DNA from: Clostridia bacterium
GTDB taxonomy: Bacteria > Bacillota_A > Clostridia > Oscillospirales > CAG-272
Reading direction: 5' to 3'
Length of the DNA: 34,373 nt
Assembly (NCBI GenBank): GCA_017632155.1
Contig: JAGBRZ010000075.1
Location: 1 to 34,373, forward strand
Shown here: piece by piece, positions 16,185 to 24,255 of the stretch
How the letters are laid out: each line of letters opens with the position of its first letter
Position numbering within the stretch: the first letter of the stretch is position 1
The notes under the pieces: generated by a model
The model's input: only the letters and a program-made list of their open reading frames with translations
What the model was told of the DNA's origin: nothing
Database searches by the model: none
Program-made: the position numbers and the translations under genes

Positions 16185-16898
16185 ATGTTTGATTTCAAAG
16201 ATAAAGTCGCCGTTGTTACGGGCGGAGCAAGAGGAATAGGTAAATGTATTTGTGAGAAATTCCGCGAGGCAGGTGCTCACGTTTGCGTCATTGATCTGCT
16301 CGAAAACGATTATTTCGTCGGTGATCTTTCGGATAAAGCCACGCTTGAAAGGTTCGCAGAAAAAGTCATTGCCGATTATGGCAAGGTTGATTATCTGATA
16401 AACAACGCCGCACCGAAAATGTGCGGTATCAATGGCGGAGGTTATGAGGATTTTGAATACGCTTTGAAGGTTGGTGTTACCGCTCCGTTTTACCTTTCAA
16501 AGCTTTTCGCGCCCCATTTTGCCGAGGGAGCAAGCATCGTCAATATTTCGTCCTCGCGCGACAGAATGAGTCAGCCGAATACCGAAAGCTACACAGCGGC
16601 AAAGGGAGGTATTTCCGCGCTGACACACGCGCTTGCAGTAAGCTTAGCGGGCAAAGTGCGAGTCAACTCTATCTCACCCGGTTGGATCGATACGAACTAT
16701 ACGGTTTATCAGGGCGCGGACGCTACCCAACAACCCGTGGGAAGGGTCGGAAATCCGCCTGATATTGCCAATATGGTGCTCTATCTCTGCTCGAATATGG
16801 CAGGATTCATCACGGGTGAAAACATCTGCATAGACGGCGGCATGACGAAACTTATGATTTACCACGGCGATCACGGCTGGACGCTTGATGAAAAATAA
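16185..16898 (+). CDS. Short-chain dehydrogenase/reductase (SDR)
   Basis: A classical SDR of 237 residues: cofactor motif TGGARGIG at 12-19, NNA at 73-75, and the catalytic Ser (SSS near 122-124), Tyr136 and Lys140 (YTAAK). The C-terminal ICIDGG is also typical. The acidic residue after the second strand (VIDLLE) favours NAD(H). Substrate cannot be read from the sequence, but the adjacent aldolase gene suggests a sugar-acid or keto-acid pathway. ATG at 16185 follows GGAG within the upstream stop region; the frame from 16107 would overlap the kinase gene. Confidence 0.85.
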   Translation: MFDFKDKVAVVTGGARGIGKCICEKFREAGAHVCVIDLLENDYFVGDLSDKATLERFAEKVIADYGKVDYLINNAAPKMCGINGGGYEDFEYALKVGVTAPFYLSKLFAPHFAEGASIVNISSSRDRMSQPNTESYTAAKGGISALTHALAVSLAGKVRVNSISPGWIDTNYTVYQGADATQQPVGRVGNPPDIANMVLYLCSNMAGFITGENICIDGGMTKLMIYHGDHGWTLDEK

Positions 16899-16912
16899 AG
16901 GAGAAAAAAACA

Positions 16913-17779
16913 ATGAAAACAGGAATCTACGTACCACTTATTACACCCTTCAAGGAAAACGGCGAGGTTGATTATGAAGTGCTTGCCAAGGCGACAAGAT
17001 TCGTGCTTGCAAAGGGCGCGGACGGTATCTACGCTTGCGGCGGAACCTCGGAATTTTGTCTTTTGACAACAGAGGAAAGAAAGCGTTGTCTTGAGGTCGT
17101 CATCGCAAATGCGGACGGCAAAGAGGTCATCGCACACGTCGGCTCGCAGTCAACTGCGGAATCTGTCGAGCTTGCAAAACACGCGGCAAGCGTTGGTGCA
17201 AATATGCTTTCGGCTGTTGCACCCTATTATTTCGGCTATACCTTCCCGCAGATCAAGGAATATTTCCGCAAGATCGCCCACGCGACCGAGCTTGAGCTTA
17301 TGATCTACAACGCCGCACAGGCGCGTGATTATTCTCTTGCAGAGATGAAAGAGCTTCTCGAGGATGAGAAGATCACCGCGGTTAAGTACACGGGTCAGAA
17401 TTTCTATTTCCTTGAGCGACTCATCCACTCCTGCCCCGATAAGAAATTCTACACGGGCTGTGATGAAGCCTTCCTTGCGGGCGCGGCTGTCGGTTCGCAC
17501 GGCGCGATCGGCACAACGTATAACTATTACGCAGACAAATACATCGAGGCAAGAAGACTGTTCAAGGATGGCAAAAATGCCGAGGCGCTTGATATCATCC
17601 ACCGCCTCAACTCGATAACCGAGGCAATCATTTCAACAACCTCTCTGATCGCGGCGACTAAGTACATAATGAGTCTTCAGGGACTCGACATCCTACCTCT
17701 CTCCCGCGAGCCCTTCTCCCCGTTGACAGAAGAGCAGAAGGCGCACGTTAAAGCTGTTTTTGACAAGGCTTTCCAATGA
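16913..17779 (+). CDS. Dihydrodipicolinate synthase / N-acetylneuraminate lyase family aldolase
   Basis: A 288-residue class I aldolase. GGTSE (43-47) is the carboxylate-binding motif, Y132 in IYNAAQ is the catalytic tyrosine position, and K158 in AVKYTG is the Schiff-base lysine. The branch-specific residues after the tyrosine (AAQARDY) differ from both true DapA and canonical NanA (YNIP), so a variant keto-acid sugar substrate is likely. A biosynthetic DapA role is improbable because no lysine genes accompany it. It sits 14 bp after the SDR and overlaps the deformylase-like gene by 4 bp. Confidence 0.83.
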   Translation: MKTGIYVPLITPFKENGEVDYEVLAKATRFVLAKGADGIYACGGTSEFCLLTTEERKRCLEVVIANADGKEVIAHVGSQSTAESVELAKHAASVGANMLSAVAPYYFGYTFPQIKEYFRKIAHATELELMIYNAAQARDYSLAEMKELLEDEKITAVKYTGQNFYFLERLIHSCPDKKFYTGCDEAFLAGAAVGSHGAIGTTYNYYADKYIEARRLFKDGKNAEALDIIHRLNSITEAIISTTSLIAATKYIMSLQGLDILPLSREPFSPLTEEQKAHVKAVFDKAFQ

Positions 17780-18201
17780 TTAAAGAACTTATGCACGATC
17801 CCATCTTCCTCGGCGGAAGGTCGGAGATCGCCACTAAAGAGGATATTTCGGTCGCAAACGACCTGCTCAAAACGCTTATGGCGCATAAAGAAACTTGCGT
17901 CGGTATGGCGGCGAATATGATCGGCGTTCGCAAGCGCATCATCGCCTTTCTTGACGAAAGCGGAAAAACACCTGCCTATACGCTGATGTTCAATCCCGAG
18001 ATCATCAAAAAGGACGGCGCGTATGACACAGAGGAAAGCTGCCTCTCGCTCCTTGGCGGTCCGCGTCCTTGCAAACGCTATAGATCAATTAAGGTGAAGT
18101 ATCAAACCGCAGAAATGCAGACCAGAATCAAGACATATACCGGCTGGACGGCGCAGATCATCCAGCACGAGGTGGATCATTGCAACGGCGTATTGATATG
18201 A
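17776..18201 (+). CDS. Peptide-deformylase-like protein, variant of motif 1
   Basis: A 141-residue protein with the deformylase zinc or iron site: motif 2 EESCLSL (C89) and motif 3 HEVDH (H131, E132, H135). Motif 1, usually GxGxAAxQ, reads VGMAANMIG, so the oxyanion glutamine is replaced by methionine, and motif 2 has ESC where EGC is usual. The variant motif 1 is shared by a clostridial group that exists beside a normal deformylase. It may be a paralogue with altered substrate, although metal binding should persist. It is the last gene of the tight operon; 52 bp separate it from the GH43 gene. Confidence 0.82.
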   Translation: MIKELMHDPIFLGGRSEIATKEDISVANDLLKTLMAHKETCVGMAANMIGVRKRIIAFLDESGKTPAYTLMFNPEIIKKDGAYDTEESCLSLLGGPRPCKRYRSIKVKYQTAEMQTRIKTYTGWTAQIIQHEVDHCNGVLI

Positions 18202-18253
18202 CCCTAATATATTCTGCCTCACTGATAATTGCACGGAAAGGATTTTTTGAATA

Positions 18254-19363
18254 ATGAAAAAATATATTTATTCACTCGCGATCATAGTTGCGTTTATACT
18301 CCCGACATCGTTGGTTTCTTGCAATTCAGAGTCCGAACAGCCGGTAGATCCAATCGAAACGTCTGCCGTGGTCGAGACGACCGCTCAGATCGAGTATAAT
18401 ACCGAGCAGTTTAATAATCCGATCTCGCCTTTCGATGCGCCCGATCCCTTTATTACATTTGACCAAGAAACGGGATACTATTACGGACTCCATACGCAAG
18501 GCGACCGCGTTGAGATCTATCGCAGTAAGCACGTGGCAGACCTTCTCCTTGAAGGTGAATCAAAGGTTATTTACCGCGCCACGGGTGAAAACTCCGTTTG
18601 GGGTGATATCTGGGCGCCCGAAATGCACCGTGGTCCCGACGGACTCTGGTACATATACACAAGCAGCCGAATAACAAAGGACCCGGGAGAAAAGCGCGTT
18701 TTCGTCCTCGCCTCCCTTACCTCCGATCCTTTTGGCGAATGGGAATTCAAAGGCAGACCCGCATATGACATTTTCAGCATCGACCCCACGGTATACACAG
18801 CCCCCGACGGCACGCAGTATATGTGTTATTCCCGAGTCGATTCCCGAAAAGGCCAAGTCCTTGATATTGCCAAGATGAAGGACCCCTATACCTGTTATAA
18901 CGGCACGACCGTAGCCTATGCTGAACTGGATTGGGAGCTTGTTGAACCTTACGTAGGCACCAAGGCGATCCTTGAGGGGGCATTCTTCCTTGAAAACAAC
19001 GGCAGACTGTTTTTAATTTATTCCGCAAACGGATGCTGGTCCAATCATTACGCACTCGGCGTTCTTGAATACACGGGCGGCGACCTCTGCTCCGCAAAGA
19101 GCTGGAAAAAGCATCCCGAACCTCTGCTGACATACGGAAACGAGGTTTACGGTCCCGGCCACGCATCGTTTTTCCGCTCGCCCGACGGAAGCGAGGTCTG
19201 GTGCGTTTACCACGGAATGCTCCTCTCCAATGACACCGTTACATATGCAGAACGCTATTGTCATATCCAAAAGGTCGAATTTGACGAAACCGGATATCCT
19301 GTAATGGGCAAACCGATCGGCTACGATGCCTTGATCGATCCACCTTCGGGAGAAATAAAATAA
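18254..19363 (+). CDS. Glycoside hydrolase family 43 lipoprotein
   Basis: A 369-residue protein with a lipoprotein signal peptide (KK, a hydrophobic stretch at 5-20, lipobox LVSC with C23), so it should be anchored outside the cytoplasmic membrane. A Thr/Glu-rich linker follows to about residue 50. The GH43 five-blade propeller residues are in place: DAPDPF (D64) as base, SIDPTVY as pKa modulator, and ILEGAFF as acid. Family members remove arabinose or xylose from plant polysaccharides. It stands apart from other glycosidases in the window. AAGGA lies about 12 bases before the ATG. Confidence 0.83.
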   Translation: MKKYIYSLAIIVAFILPTSLVSCNSESEQPVDPIETSAVVETTAQIEYNTEQFNNPISPFDAPDPFITFDQETGYYYGLHTQGDRVEIYRSKHVADLLLEGESKVIYRATGENSVWGDIWAPEMHRGPDGLWYIYTSSRITKDPGEKRVFVLASLTSDPFGEWEFKGRPAYDIFSIDPTVYTAPDGTQYMCYSRVDSRKGQVLDIAKMKDPYTCYNGTTVAYAELDWELVEPYVGTKAILEGAFFLENNGRLFLIYSANGCWSNHYALGVLEYTGGDLCSAKSWKKHPEPLLTYGNEVYGPGHASFFRSPDGSEVWCVYHGMLLSNDTVTYAERYCHIQKVEFDETGYPVMGKPIGYDALIDPPSGEIK

Positions 19364-19429
19364 CAAAAAAGTGTAATCTCCGTATGATTTTTATCATAAA
19401 CGCGACGAATAAATAAAGAGGACCAATAA

Positions 19430-20632
19430 ATGAAATACGATTTTGAATCTATAATGGACAGGCGCGGGCGCGATGCGCTTGCGGTTGATGAACTCGGCAA
19501 GGACTGGACTCCCGATCTGCCGAAAGAAGGCTTCGACGTGATCCCGATGTGGGTCGCCGATATGAATTTTCCGACCGTGCCGACCGTATGCGAGGCTATC
19601 CGCGAGCGTATCGAGCATCCCGCATTTGGCTACTTTGAACCGCGCGCAGAGTATTTCGATTCGATCATCAAGTGGCAATCGACTCGCAACGGTGTCAAGG
19701 GACTCGCACCCGAGCATATCGGCTACGAAAACGGCGTTCTCGGCGGTATGATCTCGGCGATGAACACATTCTGTTCGCGCGGCGACAGCGTTCTTGTCCA
19801 CGGGCCGATATATATGGGCTTTTCGGGCTCGCTCAAAAACAGCGGATACAATATCGTCCTTTCCCAGCTTTACCGCGACTCGGACGGCATCTGGCGTATG
19901 GATTTCGAGGATATGGAGCGCAAGATCGTCGAAAACAACATCCACGCCGCGCTCTTCTGCTCACCCCACAACCCGACGGGACGCGTTTGGGAGCACTGGG
20001 AGATCGAAAAGGCGATGGAAATCTACAAGAAGCACGACGTCTACGTCGTTTCCGACGAGATCTGGTCGGACATCATCCTCGGCGGACACAAGCACATTCC
20101 GACGCAGTCGATAAGCGAGGATGCAAAGAACAGAACCGTTGCGCTTTATGCGCCGTCAAAGACCTTTAACCTTGCGGGACTTATCGGTTCGTATCACATA
20201 ATCTACAACAAACGTCTGCGCGACCGAGTAAACAAGGAATCCTCGCTTTCTCACTATAATTCGATGAATATGCTCTCGATGTACGCCCTCATCGGCGCGT
20301 ATAAGTCCGAGGGCTACGAGTGGGTCGATGAGCTATGCGAAACTTTGACCGCCAATGCCGATTATGCTTGCGATTACATAAACGCGCACTTCAAGGGCAT
20401 CAGCGCCGCAAAGCCGCAGGGAACGTATATGGTATTCCTCGATTGCTCCGAATGGCTCCGCGACCACGGCAAGACGCTCGACGAGCTCCTAAAAATGGGC
20501 TGGGACGTTGGCGTAGCATGGCAGGACGGCCGTCAACACGGCGGCACCAACCACATCCGCCTCAACCTCGCCCTGCCTCTTTCAAGAGTCAAGGAAGCGT
20601 TTGAGAGAATGGATAAGTACGTTTTTAATTAA
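19430..20632 (+). CDS. PatB/MalY-type PLP-dependent C-S lyase
   Basis: A 400-residue fold-type I aminotransferase-like enzyme. The N terminus (FDVIPMWVADMNF) and the internal HNPTGRVW motif are hallmarks of the PatB/MalY branch, and the PLP lysine is in APSKTFNLAGL. SPHNPTGR and YVVSDEIWSDI complete the cofactor site. These enzymes cleave cystathionine or cysteine conjugates to a thiol, pyruvate and ammonia. ATG at 19430 follows AGAGGA. No regulatory hairpin of note is seen in the 66-bp gap before it, and no methionine genes adjoin. Confidence 0.87.
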   Translation: MKYDFESIMDRRGRDALAVDELGKDWTPDLPKEGFDVIPMWVADMNFPTVPTVCEAIRERIEHPAFGYFEPRAEYFDSIIKWQSTRNGVKGLAPEHIGYENGVLGGMISAMNTFCSRGDSVLVHGPIYMGFSGSLKNSGYNIVLSQLYRDSDGIWRMDFEDMERKIVENNIHAALFCSPHNPTGRVWEHWEIEKAMEIYKKHDVYVVSDEIWSDIILGGHKHIPTQSISEDAKNRTVALYAPSKTFNLAGLIGSYHIIYNKRLRDRVNKESSLSHYNSMNMLSMYALIGAYKSEGYEWVDELCETLTANADYACDYINAHFKGISAAKPQGTYMVFLDCSEWLRDHGKTLDELLKMGWDVGVAWQDGRQHGGTNHIRLNLALPLSRVKEAFERMDKYVFN

Positions 20633-20686
20633 CTTGGTTTTGATAAAATACAATTAAGAAAACTACCGAAAGGGGAGTGTTCCGAA

Positions 20687-21397
20687 ATGCGTTGGAATCC
20701 TTGGCACGGATGCAAAAAGCTCAGCGAGGGATGTCGCCATTGTTACGTATATCGCATCGATTCGCGAATCGACAAAGATGCGAGCGAGATCAAAAAGAAC
20801 ATCTCCTCCTTCAATTTGCCGATCGCGAAAAACAGAAGCAAGGAATACAAATACCCCGCGGGGACTCTGTTCTACACTTGCTTTACCTCGGATTTCTTTT
20901 TGGAGGAAGCCGACGGGTGGAGGCGGGAAGTCTGGAAGATCATCAAGGAACGCAGTGATTGCCGTTTCTTCATCATAACCAAGCGCATTGATCGTTTTGA
21001 TATGTGCAAACCCGAAGATTGGGGCGAAGGCTACGATCACGTCACTATCGCGGTGACGACCGAAAATCAGAAAATGGCTGATTACAGACTCCCGATCTAT
21101 TTAAAGCTTCCGATAAAAACCAAGGTGATCGTCTGCGAACCGCTTCTTGAGCGGATCGATCTGTCGAAATATTTGACGCCCGAGATAAAGTCGGTCTCGG
21201 TAGGCGGTGAATCGGGTGATGATGCGAGAATTTGCGATTACGATTGGGTGCTCAACATCCGTGAGCAATGCATCCGCGCGGGCGTAGGCTTTTCATACCA
21301 CCAAACGGGCGCAAAGCTGATGAAGAACGGTAAACTCTATCGCATCCCCAAGGACAAGCAAGAAGACCAAGCCCACCGCGCGGGGATTGACATTTAG
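20687..21397 (+). CDS. DUF5131 (phage Gp37/Gp68-like) protein
   Basis: A 236-residue protein that matches the Gp37/Gp68 family: WNPWHGCKKLSEGCRHCYVYR at the start (two cysteines spaced CRHC plus an upstream one) and EPLLERIDLSKY with VGGESGDDAR in the second half. The cysteine pattern resembles a radical-SAM-type cluster site. The family was named from mycobacteriophage genes but is common in bacterial chromosomes. GGGGAG precedes the ATG. Function is unknown, and there are no other phage genes around it. Confidence 0.8.
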   Translation: MRWNPWHGCKKLSEGCRHCYVYRIDSRIDKDASEIKKNISSFNLPIAKNRSKEYKYPAGTLFYTCFTSDFFLEEADGWRREVWKIIKERSDCRFFIITKRIDRFDMCKPEDWGEGYDHVTIAVTTENQKMADYRLPIYLKLPIKTKVIVCEPLLERIDLSKYLTPEIKSVSVGGESGDDARICDYDWVLNIREQCIRAGVGFSYHQTGAKLMKNGKLYRIPKDKQEDQAHRAGIDI

Positions 21398-21437
21398 TTC
21401 GACAAACATTATAAATAAAAAGTCGGGGTTATATAAA

Positions 21438-21695
21438 ATGAAAGAAGTATCCGCATTACATAAGTTTGTATTCGTTATATCAATTATTTCAAGCCTGGCT
21501 GTCGTTGTTTTGGCTGTTTTACAGATATTTGATATTTGGAATCAAGCAATCAATATCAGTATGCCGCTTATGGGTGTAACTATGCTTTGCCAAGCCTATA
21601 TGCAATGGAATAACAGCCGCAAGGTTGCTTATTTCAGTCTTGGCGTGGCGGCATTTATATTTGTTTGTGCCATAGTGGTTTTCTTTATTAAATAA
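21438..21695 (+). CDS. Small membrane protein, about 85 residues
   Basis: After a short charged N terminus (MKEVSALHK) three hydrophobic stretches follow (about 9-30, 40-52 and 63-84), so it is an integral membrane protein of the inner membrane. I do not recognise a family with certainty; DUF3953-like small proteins are similar in shape. ATG at 21438 is used although the ribosome site (GGGG) is weak; the upstream frame start at 21387 overlaps the DUF5131 gene. A strong terminator follows directly, so it ends the long rightward gene run. Confidence 0.65.
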   Translation: MKEVSALHKFVFVISIISSLAVVVLAVLQIFDIWNQAINISMPLMGVTMLCQAYMQWNNSRKVAYFSLGVAAFIFVCAIVVFFIK

Positions 21696-21704
21696 ACCAA
21701 AAGT

Positions 21705-21733
21705 CCCTCGCTCAGAAAATGAGCGAGGGTTCT
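21705..21733 (+). terminator. Intrinsic terminator closing the 12943-21695 gene run
   Basis: CCCTCGCTCA (21705-21714) pairs perfectly with TGAGCGAGGG (21720-21729) around a 5-nt loop, then TTCTTT. Confidence 0.88.
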
Positions 21734-21786
21734 TTGCAAAACCGATGAGGCACGGAAAATGACCGAACAGACAAAAATCAACATTT

Positions 21787-21828
21787 CTCCGTTTTTGTAT
21801 GATATAATATTATCAGATAAAAACGGAG
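21787..21828 (+). promoter_or_regulatory. Dyad operator centred on the -10 element of the ABC operon
   Basis: CTCCGTTTTT (21787-21796) is the exact reverse complement of AAAAACGGAG (21819-21828). Inside it ATGATA and TATCAG continue the symmetry. The centre coincides with the TATAAT at 21803-21808; there is no recognisable -35 at 17 bp. The right arm also overlaps the ribosome site GGAGG of the first gene. This suggests a regulated promoter. Confidence 0.55.
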
Positions 21829-21838
21829 GATAATATTA

Positions 21839-22567
21839 ATGCACGAGATAAAAACTATCGGGCTTGTCAAGCGGTACAAAAATATAACCGCCATGGATAA
21901 GCTGAATCTGGAAATACACCAAGGCGAGTTGTTTTCTCTGCTTGGCATAAACGGAGCGGGGAAGACCACGACTATCAAGATGCTTTCCTGCTTGACAAAG
22001 CCCACGGACGGTGATGCCATTGTGGGTGGATACAGCGTTACGAAGGAATCCGAAAAGGTGAAGCGTCTGATAGGTGTATCACCTCAGGAAACTGCAGTCG
22101 CGCCCAATCTTTCGGTAAAGGAAAACCTTGAGCTGATCTGCGGTATCCACGGATTCTCAAAGGAAAAGGTCGCGGCTAAGGTTGCACAACTTGCGGAGCA
22201 ATTTGCTTTGGATAATGTTTTAAATAGAAAAGCAGGTAAGCTCTCGGGCGGTTGGCAACGCCGAGTCAGCATTGCGATGGCTCTGATCAGCGAACCTAAA
22301 ATCCTATTTTTGGATGAACCCACGCTCGGACTTGACGTTATTGCAAGGCACGAGCTTTGGGATGCGATCCGCGCTTTGAAGGGCAAAGTGACGATCATTC
22401 TGACGACGCATTATATGGAAGAAGCCGAGGCGCTTTCTGATCGCATAGGCATTATGAAGAACGGAAGACTTCTTGCCGTGGGAACTGTAGCGGAGCTGAA
22501 CGCGATGGCGGGAACGGACGATTTTGAATCTGCATTTGTTGCTATCGTAAAGGAGGGCGCGATATGA
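21839..22567 (+). CDS. ABC transporter ATP-binding protein
   Basis: A 242-residue nucleotide-binding subunit of the DrrA/CcmA type: Walker A GINGAGKTTT near 38-47, signature LSGGWQRR, Walker B ILFLDEPTLG, then the switch histidine in ILTTHYMEEAE. It pairs with the ABC-2 permease that overlaps it by 4 bp and powers export of drugs, lipids or peptides. CGGAGGA lies ahead of the ATG at 21839. The downstream LytTR gene probably regulates the operon. Confidence 0.9.
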   Translation: MHEIKTIGLVKRYKNITAMDKLNLEIHQGELFSLLGINGAGKTTTIKMLSCLTKPTDGDAIVGGYSVTKESEKVKRLIGVSPQETAVAPNLSVKENLELICGIHGFSKEKVAAKVAQLAEQFALDNVLNRKAGKLSGGWQRRVSIAMALISEPKILFLDEPTLGLDVIARHELWDAIRALKGKVTIILTTHYMEEAEALSDRIGIMKNGRLLAVGTVAELNAMAGTDDFESAFVAIVKEGAI

Positions 22568-23295
22568 GAATGCTGACTTTTGCCAAAAGATGCTCAAAGG
22601 AGATCCTGCGCGACCCGATAAATCTCGGCTTCGGACTTGGATTTCCGCTCGTTCTGCTTTTCCTTCTCAGCACAATTCAGAAAAATATTCCAGTCAGTAT
22701 GTTTGAAATCGACACGCTGACTCCCGGTATTACCGTGTTTGGTCTGTCATTTATGACGTTGTTTTCGGCAACCTTGGTTGCAAAAGACCGCGAAAGCGCG
22801 CTCTTGCAAAGACTGTATACAACGCCTCTCACGGGATTTGATTTTATCTTTGGCTATATGCTTCCACTTCTGCCCATAGCACTCGGACAGACACTGATCT
22901 GCTATCTCGCAGCGATCCCCTTGGGGCTGACCGTCAGCGTGAATATCATTTATGCCGTTGTCGGAATGATCCCGATGGCGGTCTTCAATATCGCACTCGG
23001 GCTTCTCTGCGGTAGTATCCTCGGGGTCAAGCAAGTCGGCGGTATTTGCGGAGCGCTGCTTACAAATCTCTCCGCGTGGCTTTCGGGCGTGTGGTTTGAT
23101 CTTAAGCTCGTGGGTGGAGCGTTTGAGAAGATCGCGAATGCGCTCCCATTCATTCACTCCGTCGAAATGGAAAAAGCATTGTTCAGCGGAGATATCGAGC
23201 TCGCGATCTCACATATTTTGCCGATTCTTTTATATAGCTTTGTTGTAACGGCGGTTGCGGTCTTCTGCTTCCTCCGCCAAATGAAGAAACAGTAA
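22564..23295 (+). CDS. ABC-2 type transporter permease
   Basis: A 243-residue membrane protein with about six hydrophobic segments, an N-terminal amphipathic region (FAKRCSKEILRDP) and the ABC-2 pattern in which the conserved middle is followed by a long C-terminal helix ending QMKKQ. It starts inside the ATPase stop codon, so the two are made in a fixed ratio. The exported compound is unknown. Confidence 0.85.
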   Translation: MRMLTFAKRCSKEILRDPINLGFGLGFPLVLLFLLSTIQKNIPVSMFEIDTLTPGITVFGLSFMTLFSATLVAKDRESALLQRLYTTPLTGFDFIFGYMLPLLPIALGQTLICYLAAIPLGLTVSVNIIYAVVGMIPMAVFNIALGLLCGSILGVKQVGGICGALLTNLSAWLSGVWFDLKLVGGAFEKIANALPFIHSVEMEKALFSGDIELAISHILPILLYSFVVTAVAVFCFLRQMKKQ

Positions 23296-23307
23296 GGATT
23301 TTTGAAA

Positions 23308-23751
23308 ATGAAGTATAAACTCATTATTGACAAGGACGCAGAGGAAGAGATAATTGCGATCGTTCACGCCCCGTCCGCATTGACCGGGCAGATTGAAAAT
23401 CTTGTTCGCGGATTTTCGGGTGCGGATTGCATTTTTGGATACAAGGACGACGAAATGCGAAGACTCCCATTCTGCGAGATAGAGTGCATCACCGTTCTTG
23501 ACAGAAAGGTGGTCGCCATTGATACGAGCGGCAACCGCTATACGCTCAAAGAAAGACTTCGTGATCTCGAGGAGGTCTTGCCCTCATATTTTATACGTAT
23601 CAATAAGTCCACCATCGCAAACGAACATAGCATAAAACGCTTTGACGCGGCATTCAGCGGCGGTATAAATGCGGTTTTTGCGTGCGGCTATCGGGATTAC
23701 GTTTCAAGGCGTTGCTTTTCGGAGATCAGAAGGAGGTATGAAGGACTATGA
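23308..23751 (+). CDS. LytTR-family DNA-binding regulator
   Basis: A 147-residue protein without a receiver domain. The last 100 residues form a LytTR domain (LPFCEIECITVLDRKVVAID, then LERLRD-like and YFIRINKSTIAN segments). Such stand-alone regulators normally pair with a DUF3021 membrane protein, as here, which is thought to hold or modulate them. ATG at 23308 is preferred over the in-frame TTG at 23302 because AAGGA is nine bases upstream of the ATG. The likely target is the promoter of its own operon. Confidence 0.85.
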   Translation: MKYKLIIDKDAEEEIIAIVHAPSALTGQIENLVRGFSGADCIFGYKDDEMRRLPFCEIECITVLDRKVVAIDTSGNRYTLKERLRDLEEVLPSYFIRINKSTIANEHSIKRFDAAFSGGINAVFACGYRDYVSRRCFSEIRRRYEGL

Positions 23752-24182
23752 AAAGGTTTGTTTTGGAATTTTTGCGCCGAGGCGCGATAGCTTCCGGCAT
23801 CGGCCCGATCGTTTGGGCGATCATCTATATGATTCTGCAGCAGGTGGCTGAAGTTGAAATTTTGACCGTGAATCAAGTCTGCATAGGAATAGTTTCCTTG
23901 ACTGCTCTTGCCTTCCTTGCGGGTGGAATGAACGCGCTTTATCAAATCGAACGCTTGCCCTTATTGATGGCGATCCTCATCCACGGAAGCGTCTTGTACG
24001 TCAGCTACCTTGGAACCTATCTGATCAACGATTGGCTTGATTTCGGCGTAATACCGATCATAGTCTTTTCGGCAATTTTTGTTGTTGGCTATATCGTGAT
24101 TTGGGCAATAATTTATTCTATAATCAAGCGAAACACGGCAAAGCTCAATGAAATGCTGCAGCAAAAGCGGCAAAGCGTGTAG
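23748..24182 (+). CDS. DUF3021-family membrane protein
   Basis: A 144-residue protein with four transmembrane segments (about 12-32, 41-60, 69-90 and 98-121) and a basic tail. Size, topology and position directly behind a LytTR gene, with a 4-bp ATGA overlap, identify it as DUF3021. It probably controls the LytTR protein from the membrane. A weak hairpin (AGCAAC/GTTGCT, 24181-24197) follows but lacks a proper T-run. Confidence 0.82.
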   Translation: MKRFVLEFLRRGAIASGIGPIVWAIIYMILQQVAEVEILTVNQVCIGIVSLTALAFLAGGMNALYQIERLPLLMAILIHGSVLYVSYLGTYLINDWLDFGVIPIIVFSAIFVVGYIVIWAIIYSIIKRNTAKLNEMLQQKRQSV

Positions 24183-24196
24183 CAACAGCGAGTTGC

Positions 24197-24225
24197 TTGC
24201 TATTTTAGCGGAAATCTGATATAAT
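24197..24225 (+). promoter_or_regulatory. Promoter of the XRE/zinc-ribbon gene
   Basis: TTGCTA (24197-24202), 17 bp, TATAAT (24220-24225); a second overlapping TATAAT lies at 24225-24230. Confidence 0.65.
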
Positions 24226-24255
24226 ATAATCATCTTGAACCAAGGCGGTGAAATT

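Noticed and set aside
20687..21397. A prophage remnant suggested by the Gp37/Gp68 family name
   Set aside because: No integrase, capsid, terminase or attachment repeats nearby; the flanking genes are metabolic.
24181..24197. Terminator hairpin behind the DUF3021 gene
   Set aside because: Only six base pairs and a broken T-tract, and it overlaps the -35 of the next promoter; not strong enough to list.
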